DNA of 64,000 nt. Source: Salminus brasiliensis. Its lineage: Eukaryota; Chordata; Actinopteri; Characiformes; Bryconidae. Positions 12,293 to 23,623 of the stretch are shown piece after piece (position 1 is the first letter of the stretch; every line of letters begins with the position of its first letter). Below the pieces are notes generated by a model. It did not search any database. It was not told the DNA's origin and saw nothing but the letters and a program-made list of their open reading frames with translations. Location: the NCBI RefSeq assembly GCF_030463535.1, contig NC_132899.1, positions 19,863,490-19,927,489 of the forward strand, given 5' to 3'. The position numbers were made by a program, and so were the translations under genes.

Positions 12293-12298
12293 AATAAA
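12293..12298 (+). terminator. snf8: snf8 polyadenylation signal
   Basis: AATAAA about 165 bases after the snf8 stop codon. A second AATAAA lies near 12385. Confidence 0.6.
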
Positions 12299-12541
12299 AG
12301 CATTTATTTTCTCTAAATGTGCATGTTTCTCAACATGTGTGTTTTTTTAAGTAATTCCTAATTTATAAATGTTGCCTTGGTTCAATAAAATACTCATGTT
12401 CCACAGATTGTTTTAAACTGTGTAATAAAAACCTGTTTTTATTTATTTCATTTATTTTATTTTAATTTTGTTTGGCTACCTGTTTTTATATTTATGTTGA
12501 TTCGGTCATACAGTTCTTTTCTAATTTAAACTACTTGTATG

Positions 12542-12883
12542 TCTTTGGGCCCTATTTTAGGGATCTTTAGGTGAGCTGTCAACAGCTCAATTTAGGGAGT
12601 GTGAGTGTGTCTTTGCAATCATAACAATGGAAAAGTATGTCTTGCATGGCTTGAAACACACAAAAGGCATGTGATAAGTCTCCTCATTAATCATGGGTGT
12701 GTTTTGGGCCTCATGTACAATAAACCAATCGGCGTGTCACTTGCCATTTTCTTTAAGAGCCAGGTGCACTCTGACTTTGAGGGATTGTGTTGTAGGCGTG
12801 AATATAGACTGTTGGCGGGGTGTAAGACAGCAATGTGACGCATCAAGACACGCCCTGCTCAGGGTGTAAGATAGGGCTCTTTG
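12542..12883 (+). mobile_element. MITE-like non-autonomous DNA transposon
   Basis: Inverted ends GGCCCTATTTTA (from 12548) and TAAGATAGGGC (to 12877) enclose about 330 bases without coding capacity. TCTTTG flanks both sides (12542-12547 and 12878-12883), consistent with a target-site duplication of at least 6 bases. The interior (for example AATAAACCAATCGGCGTGTC) resembles an abundant cyprinid/characin-type repeat I recall. The superfamily is not settled. Confidence 0.7.
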
Positions 12884-13509
12884 TTGTATAGGAGACTGTG
12901 GTGGTTGGATGGCCTAAAATGTAACATTTAAATGAAAATTAATCAAGGAAGTTGTACTCCAGACCTGGATGAAATATATATTGTGCCGCTTAGCTAAATA
13001 ATGATGACTACATTTGTTTTAAAGAGGAGAATTTCATTTACAGGATTTTTTAACACTGTAAGCCTAAATGTTATTAATGTACAACCTTCCTCTAGAACTC
13101 TAGAGCCCTAATCTTTTTTTAAGTTTCAAAATCAGATTTTTACAGCTATTTAAAAAGCTTTTAATGCAAGGCTTTTTTGGAAAGTAGGAGGGGGAAATGC
13201 CTGGTATTTTTTTGGTTTGTTTAATGAATTTGAAGTGTGAAGTGTTAGTATGTTAAAAAATGTCTTATTATTTTATATTTTCTTATTAATTTTTCATTTA
13301 CTTTAATATTTAAAGTCATTATATTCACATAAAACAGGGTAAATAACCTTTGACACACTAATCCACATATCTAACTTATTTACCTACTGGTCTGTTTCAT
13401 GTTATTTCTTCCAAATTCATATATGGTTTATTACGAAAATCCATTTTGTTCACATGGAACAGTTTTTTACATCTGATGTTTAGTAAAGACTTTATAAATG
13501 ATAAAGTTG
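12884..13509. other. Spacer between snf8 and calcoco2
   Basis: The two genes are convergent here. AT-rich sequence with no exon, repeat array or RNA gene that I can support. Confidence 0.4.
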
Positions 13510-13515
13510 TTTATT
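13510..13515 (-). terminator. calcoco2: Candidate calcoco2 polyadenylation signal
   Basis: AATAAA on the minus strand, about 245 bases past the calcoco2 stop codon. It is the best-placed signal seen, but not confirmed. Confidence 0.4.
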
Positions 13516-13759
13516 ATTGCTCGTATTATTACAGCAACCTGAAAACCATCACAGCTGAAAACATTTTTTCCCGTAGCTGCGTTCTACACTGTGCAGTATT
13601 GCATGGCAAGGAAAGAAAGAAATAAATTAGGCAACATTCAAGTAGGAAGAAATATCTAGAAATATGCAATTATTCATAGTTAGTCACTGTAACATTTTTT
13701 TAAATAACAATGGCTTATTTGTCAAAGACGGGCCTGGAAGCCCATTGGCGGTGGGGCGG

Positions 13760-16700
13760 TCACTCGTGGGCATACACATGGTCTTCAAACTCTTGCTGCT
13801 CCAAATCATCGCAGATCAGGGTACAGAAGGGACACACCTTGTGAGATTGCTCATGCATTGCCAGTTCATCTTCACTGATATCAGGGAAGCTTTCTTGGCA
13901 ATGGCGGCACACCTTCTGTTTATAAAAAAGATACAAAAATGAATTGTGATTTAGGACAAACCTACAAACAAACATATTGCTGCTGTCAGAAAAAACCTTT
14001 TCCAGTTTTTCACTTTTTGACATACTGTGAATCTGGATCTCGCAGTTGTTCTTTACATTGTGTCAACATGTTGTGATGAAGGGACTGACAGAAAAGTGAC
14101 TTAAAATAGAATAAAAATGTTTTACATTGACTTCCATTTAAAGCTAGGTTTCATCCTTCTCCTGTAAAGTAAAATTAGCTTTTTTTGTGTGTGTGTGACA
14201 ACAACAACACATACACAAGCAAGACATATTACCTTGTTTTCAGTTTCAGCGGCATTCCCTAGGGAACAGGGAAAATAGGACATTAGGACAAAAACAATCC
14301 AATAATTGTCTGTGTCTGTTCTAATCTAAAGGACAGATTATGGTTTACTACTGGTTTTACATACCAGAGAGAGAGTACTGGGAGGCTGACTGTTGTTCCT
14401 GTTGTGAGTTGAATGGATCAGTAGATGATGGACTGAGGGGGCTGGACTGCTGAGCAACAGCAGCTACTGAAGCCACCTCAAGGTCATACACTTGCTTTTG
14501 TAACGTCCTTACATATTCTTTGAGTTCCTAATAAAAAAGAGACCAAGAGACACGTCAAACTATAAATACTCTTATAAAAAAAGGTTCTTCAGTAAAGGCA
14601 ACAACTCCATACAGCACACTGCCAACTCATAGAACCACTTGAATGCTTAAATGGTTCTCTGTTCTACTATAACCCTTCAAGGGCTCTGCATATCACCAAA
14701 AAGGGTGCAACTATCTTTAAGAATAAAAAATAAATTAGCAGTGTTACAGCAGTGTAACCAAAGCAGCAAAACCATGGGATCCTGTCATTCCGAGGAACAA
14801 CCCAACAGGAAGTCACCTCATTCTCTGCAGAAAGTCTTTCCTTTTCTAATATAGCCTCTGTCGCCACATGTTTCTGTTCATCAACTCTTCTCAGTGCTTC
14901 CTTGAGCTGTGTCTGAAATGGCAGTACATGATGCAGGACTTTAGGAACGCATTCAGCCCAAAGTGAACTGAGATTTAGCTTGCTTATACGTCACCAGTTA
15001 GCATTGTTCTAACTGGACTAAAGGTAAACAAGAGGTTTTGACAATAAAACACAAAACAGGCACCTCAACCTGGCTTCTGTTCTGCTGTCTCTCTTCAGCC
15101 ACTGTCCTTTGCTCAAGCTGCTTCTTCAGTTCTCGCAGCTCCAGCTCAGCTTTATCTGCCCGTGTGTTTGCCTCATTGCTGTTTGCAATTTCCTTGCGCA
15201 GCGTTCCTCTGGCTTCCGTCAGCTGTGTCAGGAGGGTCTGGATCTGCACATATGACAAAGTGACATTTCACAGCTCACCAGCATGTTAAAATGCTTCATT
15301 TCATTGCAAATCCCAGTGACAGATCAATGGAAAGCTTTACATGAGCTGCTCAGATGTGCACATTTTTACACACAATCTATTCTGAAATCTCACACCTTTG
15401 TATTATTTTCCCTATCAGAAGGTCCTTGTTCTGATAAGGGTCCACGTAAGGCCTTATTTTCTATCCGCAGACCCTCCACCTCCCGTATAATCTCCTGTAT
15501 TTCAGAATGCAATTTTTCGTTCTCTTTCCGGCCACTTTGTACATCAACCTGAAACACAATAATAGTACTCATGCAGGGAGCATTGCCATTATATATAAAA
15601 AAAAAACTCTCAGAAAGCACTGTAGTCATTTCAAACCTGCAGCAGCTGGACATGATCCTCCAGTCTGTTAAAATTCTGCTCAGCTTCTTTCATCTTGGGG
15701 ACCAGCCTACAATGACATAGCAGAGAAAACATCCTATTAAAGGTCTTAAAAACAATGGGGCAATAATTTAGAAATTTTGTTTCGCAGCATTAATCTCTGA
15801 AGGTTGGGTCTAGGCTCACTGAGTAATTCATAGTGGTTGCTGGATAGTTAGCTCAGATTTCTACAAATTAACCTATTAATCAGGTTTAAAATGTTAAAAA
15901 GGTTTAATGCTACACTTAACTCTATCAAACCCAACATGCTGCCACTGATATATGAAAAATCTTTGCCATTGTCTCAATCAAATCATATGTAAAACTGCAG
16001 ACAGCACGATTACATAACATGCATTTCCATGAGTACCGGCTTGTGGAATTGGAGCCTTCTGCACATACTGGGCTTTCTATCATTATACTTAAAAAGCACA
16101 ATGCTGTCTTTATTGTTGTATGCACTGTGATAGACTGAATAAATGTACTCTCATTCAGAACTGAAGTCAGATCACTAGCGGCTTCTTAATTCTAGCAATT
16201 CAATTCAAAATGATTTGAATTGCATGATAGAAAGTAAGAGGAAGAATACTTAAGAGGAACCAGGACGTAAAAGGGTTCCTCTAGTTGGTACCAGGTTTAC
16301 AACCCAATAGCACAAGGCCAATAAGAGTAAAGATGATGGTAGTAATGGATGTATAAAAGTGAATATTGAAGAATAAGTCATTACACGGAAGTTTTTAGAT
16401 GAATAAATGAAAACAAATAATTATAGTTAGAAGGCTATCAGAGTGAGAATGAGTATTACTGCCATGCTTGGCCTGAGGATATGTTAATAGGAAATATATA
16501 TAGAGTCATTGTAGGGTTTGGGGGGTTTACAGTGCCTGGTTTTGAACAGTTTTGAATAGTCAGAATCCATGAAGGAATCGCTCATTAGGAGTATTAGGAG
16601 TAGAGCATGCATTAATAATTAACAGGGCTAGACGGCCGCAGTCTGAAGTATGTTTCTAGTCATCTGTTTCCAATTTCTTCCATATTAAAGCAAATGAGAC

Positions 16701-19277
16701 ATCACAGTATTGATTTTTTCGGTGCCATTCAATGGTTAAAGCTCACTGTGAATTCTCAGCCTGCAGGGCTTCGAGCTGTTGCTCCAGCTGAATAATCTCC
16801 TGCTTCAGCATGTTGATCTTCTGCACGGCTTTATCATACTTGTCTTGGAGAAAAATCAGTGACTGCAGAGCACAACCAGAACCAGAGGAAAGACGTTATC
16901 ACTTATGCACAAATTTACAATGACTCAATAATACAGTAAACATGGCTTCACAGGCAGTAATTTTGGCACCTCCTGTTCCTGTTTGGTTTCGTCTTCTACC
17001 GCAGCGTGGGAGAAAAGCTGCTGCTCTTGGGTAACCTGTTCAACAATCTCAGGCTGCTGCTCTTTTGGTGGTTGTGTCTCAGCCCCACCATCTGCCTTCA
17101 GTTTATCAATGTGCATCTGCAGAAAATGAAACCGCAAGTACCTTAGTGACAGTGTTAGGCTGAGTTAGACAACTCAGTAAAAACAGAGATGGTGAAAAAA
17201 CCAACCCTGAGACGGTGGATCTCACGCAATCTTTCATCCAGCTCGTTTTTAAAAAGCATGTTTTTTTCTTTGAGGCTTTCCATCTCGGCCAGTAAGCCCT
17301 TCTTCTCCTTCTCCATCTGCTCTGCTTGTTCCTGTAGCCACAATCACACATTATTCTTACAACAATACCAAATGTACTCATTAAAAAAAGTAAAGGGTCC
17401 TGTATGGTTCTAGGTGTGGAAATGTGGTTCTGGAAAAAAAAATATGTAAATGAAATAGTTCCTAAAGATGAAATGGAGGTTCTTCATGGAAATTGTAAAC
17501 CCTCTGGAGGTCTTTAAGGACTGCTTTAGGGAACCCAAAATGGTTCTACTATGCCATTGCTCAGAACAACCTTTTTGGCACATTTAGAGTTAAGAGTGCA
17601 GAGAAAGAAAGGAAATTCCAAGTGGACAAGTACAGCCATTGTTTTGAAAGTATGCTGCAAGGCTACTTCATCCACAGCAGCTGAGTGCGTTAAATATGAA
17701 ATGCTGTAGCTATGAAAACTGCTCATTTAAAAATACAGTTCACAAAGCAAGGTGGCGTCAGATGACCTTATGTCTTGCTAGGGCAAGGGTACCTGTGTCG
17801 TGATCACTAAAAGGTCTTTCTCCAGGCTGCAGTCTAGGCTTGATTCTGCTGGGTTTTGGAAGCAGAATGGTGTGCTGGCTCCTCTGACCTGGCCACTGTT
17901 GTCCACATAGCAGAACTGGTAGAACTCCCCATCGTCCTTAGGAAGGTAGTACTCTATAGAGTAAACAAACCAATGAGCCCTCAAACCATGGCGTATCTCT
18001 GGTGACTGTGAACTGCTCTGCAGATGACTCAGCATCACCGTAAAAAAATAATTAAATGCTTATGTAACTTCACAACTATGTTATGCCCCACCCAACCAGT
18101 GCCTATCCACTGGCTCCAAACACATCATCAAGTGCCAAGAAGATGGCAGGTGGTGGGAGACCAGATTCTTGTTGAGGTACAAATTACATCACAAGACCTA
18201 GTTTAAGATCTCGGGATATGTGACATATGACTTGCAAAAACAGACTGGCTCTGGCTTGGCAGAACGGAAACGCAACAGTTACTGCCGACCCTTCATTAAC
18301 ACTAAGGTCTAATATGTAATATTTAAGCGTAATCAGCTCTCTTACCATTAAAGACAGCTTGTAATTTAAGGGGCTCAGGTCCATCGTTGTCCACAGGAGG
18401 CTCCACCCACACATAGTTGTGGTACTTCTGTGTTGAATTCCAGCCAACCTAGACATGTAACATATAGGCCACACTTTAGTACAGGTATAGGGAATGTGGG
18501 TGACCAATATTGTAGTAAATGATATAACAGGCCTGTTATATAATTGTTATACTGTTGTCTTATTTAATTTATTTGAATTTAATGCATTTATTAGGACAAT
18601 GCATTAGAAGGGGTCCTATAACCACCAATACTAAAATATAGAACATATACAGACAAGATATATTATATATTTGTATATATAAATATATGTATATGTATAT
18701 ATGAATATAGGCTTCTATGTTATTATATAAATGACAAATCACATCAGCATAGTGGTTTTACAAATGATTTGGGTGATTTCTTTTTTCCGTTTAGCCAGCA
18801 ATCTTAAAAACACTCAGAGACTACATGACATTCTTACTGGGCCTGTGTTATCTGGTTATCTGAGGAATCCTGCTATGTGGAAAACCTCATAGAGTTGACA
18901 ATAATGTCATGCAGGTTCATGGTGTCTGTACCAACTTGTTGAATAAACTTAATACCATATATAATATTCTTGATCATGGCCATCACTTAAATGTCCTTAT
19001 GTTATATGTGTGCCTCATCACCCTCCCTCTATATGCTACAAAGACACAGGGAAATTATTTGGCTTATAAATCTCAGCATAAAATCACATCACAAGTGCAC
19101 CTTAAATACACCGATCCAGTCTCTAGAGGTGGGCTTCAGTCCGGCAGTCACAGTGAAAGTGCACTTCACACATGTGTTGGGTGTGTACGAGCGCGGCACA
19201 TCCATAAACACAACCTGAGAAAAGGAGGAGGACTCCATTTCCAAAGCAGCCTGGTCTTCTTTCGTGCTGTCGTTCAT
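13760..19277 (-). CDS. calcoco2: CALCOCO2/NDP52-like selective autophagy receptor
   Basis: NDP52 links ubiquitin- or galectin-8-marked bacteria and damaged organelles to ATG8 proteins. Thirteen coding exons join in frame: 19277-19101, 18448-18346, 17953-17793, 17331-17206, 17116-16970, 16862-16747, 15706-15637, 15548-15396, 15243-15064, 14912-14817, 14527-14365, 14258-14233 and 13915-13760. They give 557 residues. A SKICH domain occupies about 18-122 (SRDWIGVFKVGWNS; YYLPKDDGEFYQFCYVDNSG). DLLVITTQ at 140-147 aligns with the non-canonical LIR (LVV) of human NDP52, here LVI. Residues about 150-440 are coiled coil. Two C-terminal zinc fingers use C509/C512/H527/H531 and C534/C537/H552/H556. A non-coding first exon ends at 19770. 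TAX1BP1 and CALCOCO1 share this layout; synteny with snf8/gip and the LIR favour CALCOCO2. Length exceeds human (446 residues) because the coiled coil is longer. Confidence 0.9.
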
Positions 19278-19769
19278 TTTCAGCCTAGAAATACCACAAA
19301 CACCACAGGACAGTTGAGTAGTTCACATGAAAACGACTGATCAGCTTAGCCTAATGTTCAGACGATGACACAGAAACTCCACAAGACCAACGAGCTTCAC
19401 TGTAAGACGACAAAGAAACGAAAGATGCAAAACAACGAAAACAAGCAAAACAACTTTCACTTTCACTTGCATTTCACTGGTTTACTTTACCGTGGAGCGG
19501 AAAGAGCAAATAAAGCCAATCTGAGCTGGAGAATAATGTGGATTACAGCTCTATCTCTCTCTCTCTGGTCAGAGTTATTATCCCAAATTAGGCAGCAGGT
19601 CGACTTTGTAGGACAGACTCTGATAAACTCAGCTAGCTTTAAACAACGAGGTCGCTTCAAAACATCGACATGACGCTACAAATAGAAATAAACAAAACAG
19701 GTTTCAATAATTAGGACCACTGCTCCGATATTAGAGCGATAAACTCAACTTCCATAAATAAACAGTTAC

Positions 19770-19860
19770 CTGAACCGCTCAGCGTCGCAGCCCTGAGCTC
19801 CGCGCGGCTGGAGTGTCCGGCTGCCTGTTGCGTTGGAGTGGCGGAGAAGTCGCCGGGCAT
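19770..19860 (-). promoter_or_regulatory. calcoco2: calcoco2 first (non-coding) exon and promoter edge
   Basis: A donor (TTCAG|GTAACT on the minus strand) at 19769 follows a GC-rich stretch. It is spliced to the acceptor at 19285, seven bases before the ATG-containing segment. The start site itself is not visible. Confidence 0.5.
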
Positions 19861-19864
19861 GCTG

Positions 19865-21380
19865 GGAAATGTAGTCCTGCCCACGGACGCAGTTCTCTAC
19901 AATGTCTGTTTACAAAATTATTTGATCTTTTAATCGACAGGTCTGTGATATTAGTCATTCAATTCGAACAAGTAGAAAGTTAAAATTGATTAAAAAAACA
20001 CCAATATTAATTTGTTCAATATTAAATTGGACACGTTGACTCGCAGGGGTGATGTTTGATTATGTAATATTAGTTAACCTGCTTATTAGTTAACCTCTAT
20101 TAGGTTTATTAAAATGGGGGGGGGGGGGGGGCGTGATTTTGTTAGCATTGCTAAATGCCTTAAACGTAAATCGCTGGTGTCCAATGAAAAAAACAACGTA
20201 TCTCCATTTTTGTCTGTTTTTTTTTTTTTTTGTTATCTCCATCATTTGACCAATAGAAATGCTCCAAATTGACTTGAAATATTTTGGAGGTTTAGTTACA
20301 TGTTTTTTGTTGGACAGCGAAATGTAAATGTATTGCTGGCTGGGTGCTTGCCGGTGTGCCAAAGAGTCCTGCGTGCTGAAATGTTGAAAGTGTCCAGATC
20401 CATTGATTAGATTAATATACTGTAATAAATCCACACCTGAGATAGAATCACGTGTTTGGTGTTCTCTACATCATCCACATGTTGTGATTTTAGTGTGAGC
20501 GCGCACCCCTGGCTTTTACGCACGGCACGCGTTTTTACGCGGTTTGGAAAAACCTATGTTCAAAAGTAGGCTCAAAGATAAATGCTCTTTCTGTATCCTT
20601 GAGCTAATATGGAGAGTACTGCGTTACCCAAGCTCTTCTAACACATATATGCGTCTTTTTGTAACATTATAATCGATAATACGAACATTATAGTTCGACT
20701 GTGCACTTCTTTAATGTACTGTATTTTTTCAGTGTTTATTTCTACAAAACAAAAAAAGCCATTCCCAAAATGTGCTGTAAATCCAGTCCAGATATCTCAC
20801 TCTCTAAAGACTTAAGTTATAACTGATTAATCTTACTTACTTATTGTGACTTTCATCTTTAAAATATTTTTAAAATAATGCAACTTTACAGAAGAACAAA
20901 AACCCTCATCTCTGCTAACAGGATAGAAAAAAGCATGGACCGCCATAGCTGATCATTAATACAAACATCATGTTTTCAACAGTGGTGTGCTGTAAAATGA
21001 TGCTGTATGATTAAATCTGACTTTAACTATTTCAACTATTTAGACATTTAAACTATAAAAGACTAAACATTCTAATAGTAAATCAATCAAATGTATGTAT
21101 ACAGCACATTTCACAGACCCAGGCCACAAAGTGCTTTGCAAAACGTTATTCAAAATTCTATTATATACATAATTATGTAAAGCAGCTCACATCACTAACA
21201 AATATTTACTTTTCTCCAGCCTCTTTCTGATGCAGTGTAATGCAGTTTTCCAGGTTCGCTGGTCAGGGTTGGCCAACTGTTGTATCACAAGCTCCACAAG
21301 AATTTTAAGAAATGTAATGCTCATCAAACTATTTCACATTTATTACAATAACCCTTTTGGCTTGTGATGCTGCACCTCAT
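19865..21380. other. Spacer upstream of calcoco2
   Basis: No exon recognised. It contains a G16 homopolymer at 20116-20131 and a T-rich tract near 20217-20232. The short open frames across the homopolymer are not credible genes. Confidence 0.4.
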
Positions 21381-21386
21381 AAAAAG

Positions 21387-21860
21387 TGCTTTAAAATGTG
21401 CCGGTTGGTGGGCCGGCTGCTTCAAGATGTGCCGGCTACTTTAGGATGTTCCGGCTGCTTTAAGATGTGCTAGACGCTGTGCCAGATGCTCTAATATGTG
21501 CCGACTACGTTAGGATGTTCCGGCCACTCTAAGATGTGCCAATTGGTATGGCGGCTCCTTTAAGATGAGCCTGTAAGTGTGCCAGCTACTTTTAGGTGTA
21601 CCATTTGTGTGCCAGCTGGTGTGCCGGCTCCTTTAGGATGTGCTGGTTGGTATGGCAGCTATTTTAAGATGTGCTGGCTTCTTTAGAATGTGTCAATTGC
21701 TTTATCAGGTCCTGGTTGGTCTGTTGGCTGCTGTAAGAAGTGCCAATTGGTGTGCCGGCTGCTTTAAGATGTGCTGGCTTCTTTAGGATGTGCCGGTTGC
21801 TTTATGATGTGCCGGCTGGTGAGCCAGCTGCTTTAAGACATGCTGGTTGGAATGATGGCT
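21387..21860 (+). repeat. Degenerate minisatellite related to the 6.3-7.0 kb array
   Basis: Irregular repeats built from TTTAAGATGTGCCGG, GTGTGCCGGCTG and CTTTAGGATGTGC blocks. The words GGATGTGCC, GTGTGCC and GGCTG(G/C)TTTA are shared with the 31-bp array between gip and snf8. Unit length is variable and copies are strongly diverged. Confidence 0.75.
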
Positions 21861-22119
21861 GCTGTTCTTTTGTAAATTTAGGCAAAAAATACATTTTTAA
21901 ATGGAACTATTAACTCGTTAATTCATAGTAGCAAAACTGCCACTTCCATTAAAGTAAATTGTGAAATTCCCACTACAAAGAACCCCTACTAGTAAATGCT
22001 GTATTTGTAACCTTCAACTACCAGAACAGATTTTTACTTGTTCAAACTGAATTTCCCATATCACAAAGTTTCTATTACCACATGGCATGACTGACACACA
22101 CCAAAAGAATGAACTACAA

Positions 22120-23181
22120 AAGTTTAGTATAAGATATATTTTATTTAAAAACAATAGTTCTACATTAAAATAACTGGGATCAGACAGTTCAGTACAAAAT
22201 GACACCAAATCATGCCCCACAAATACTGCACGCTCTCCGAGACTTTACTCTCCACTGAACATACTTAGAAAGCAAAACCTTAAATTCCTGGGATCAAGCA
22301 CTGAGGCAGAGGCACTTCAAAGTAAGTAACTGTACATAATGAAAAACTGATGAAGCCCAAACAAAGCACTTATTGTACAGCACCTTTCTCGGCATATGCT
22401 TCTTGCAATTATGTCATTAACCATTGTAACTTCCTACATGCAATTCTAGGTAGTGGCTCACAACTCAAGAACTACATGTTGGCTTACTTAAGGGCCATAC
22501 TTTTTGGAAAAACAGCCCTTATTCATGTTATTCATTTAATGATGTGAGCAATATACAGGAGCAGATACTGCAATGTAAAAGCAATAAAAAATATTAGTGT
22601 GTAAATATGTACAGAGGTGTGATGGATGCTCATCTTGAGAAATTTCAAGTCTTCTGAATGAATCCTCTTCAACAGTTCACAAAACGATACAGGTTAACAC
22701 CATGAAACATTAAACACAGAAAGATCCAAGCTAAATTGCTTATATCTCAAACAGTGGGCTTCTCTGGTGGAATAACTTTTATATATTAAGAATTTGCTTT
22801 TTCATTTGGGGTTTCCTGAGAACTCTGTAGTTTTCCTTCTCTAGAGTCAACGTTATTTGATAAGTACTGCTTTCAAAAAGAAGACCATCCTAGATAATCC
22901 AAACCCATAATAGTGCAGCACAGCTTTTAAACTTAAAAAAAAAAAGAAGTAAAAATAAAAACATTTGCAATTCAATACACAGAAAGACCACTGTACTAGA
23001 TTCATAACACTTACAAGAGTTCTAATAACTTTTTCAGTTCCATCAGAACGAGTGGATGACCTGAAAGAGCTAAACAGACTACAGGCACATGATGAAGTTA
23101 GTGTAAAATTGGTTTGTGAATTCAATAATTGTAAGAATGTCTTGTAAATGCAAGGCAGGAGAGACCAGCAGCAAGGAAACA
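22120..23181 (-). other. stx4: Probable stx4 3' UTR exon
   Basis: A minus-strand acceptor (pyrimidine tract then TTTTCAG) at 23182 pairs with the donor that directly follows the stx4 stop codon (23622). AATAAA on the minus strand at 22140-22145 would end the transcript. This predicts a spliced 3' UTR exon of about 1 kb. The short open frames within it are not conserved-looking. Confidence 0.5.
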
Positions 23182-23623
23182 CTGAAAAGTAGAGAAGAAC
23201 TAGATTAAAACAACAACAACAACAACAACAGACTGTAGAATGAAGTAGAGCTGCACAACTCCTCCGACAAATGACTGCGGTTCTCAGACTAGTTCGCTTA
23301 TTATCTCATTCAGAATGGTCCACACTACAACATGCCTGACACACTTTACAGAGCAGTATTTCTGTAAATCAGAGTGATATCGAAAGCAGCAGAAGCAACA
23401 ATCGCTTTAAGCAACACTGCATTTCTGTACATGATCACTCAAAATCTGTTAGTGTTGCTGAATGAATAGGCATCAGCAGTCCCATCAGGTTATATTGGAT
23501 AGAAAATGAACAGGGGCATGCACAGGTATGTGCAACATTGTGAAAGGTTCAACGGCAGGCAGAAAAGAAATAGATATCATTTAAAATAACACTCTGATCC
23601 GCTTTAAAAGTATTGAACTCACC

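Noticed and set aside
12128-13760. UBE2Z or ATP5MC1 expected between snf8 and calcoco2
   Set aside because: I read both strands of the 1.6-kb gap and found only a MITE; neither gene is present.
13760-19277. TAX1BP1 or CALCOCO1 as the identity of the SKICH gene
   Set aside because: Same domain layout, but location beside snf8 and gip and the NDP52-type LIR position favour CALCOCO2.
20090-20434. 114-codon minus-strand open frame
   Set aside because: Spans a G16 run and a T-run, where length errors are common, and lacks any motif.
22853-23182. 109-codon minus-strand open frame below stx4
   Set aside because: It coincides with the probable stx4 3' UTR exon and has no conserved features.
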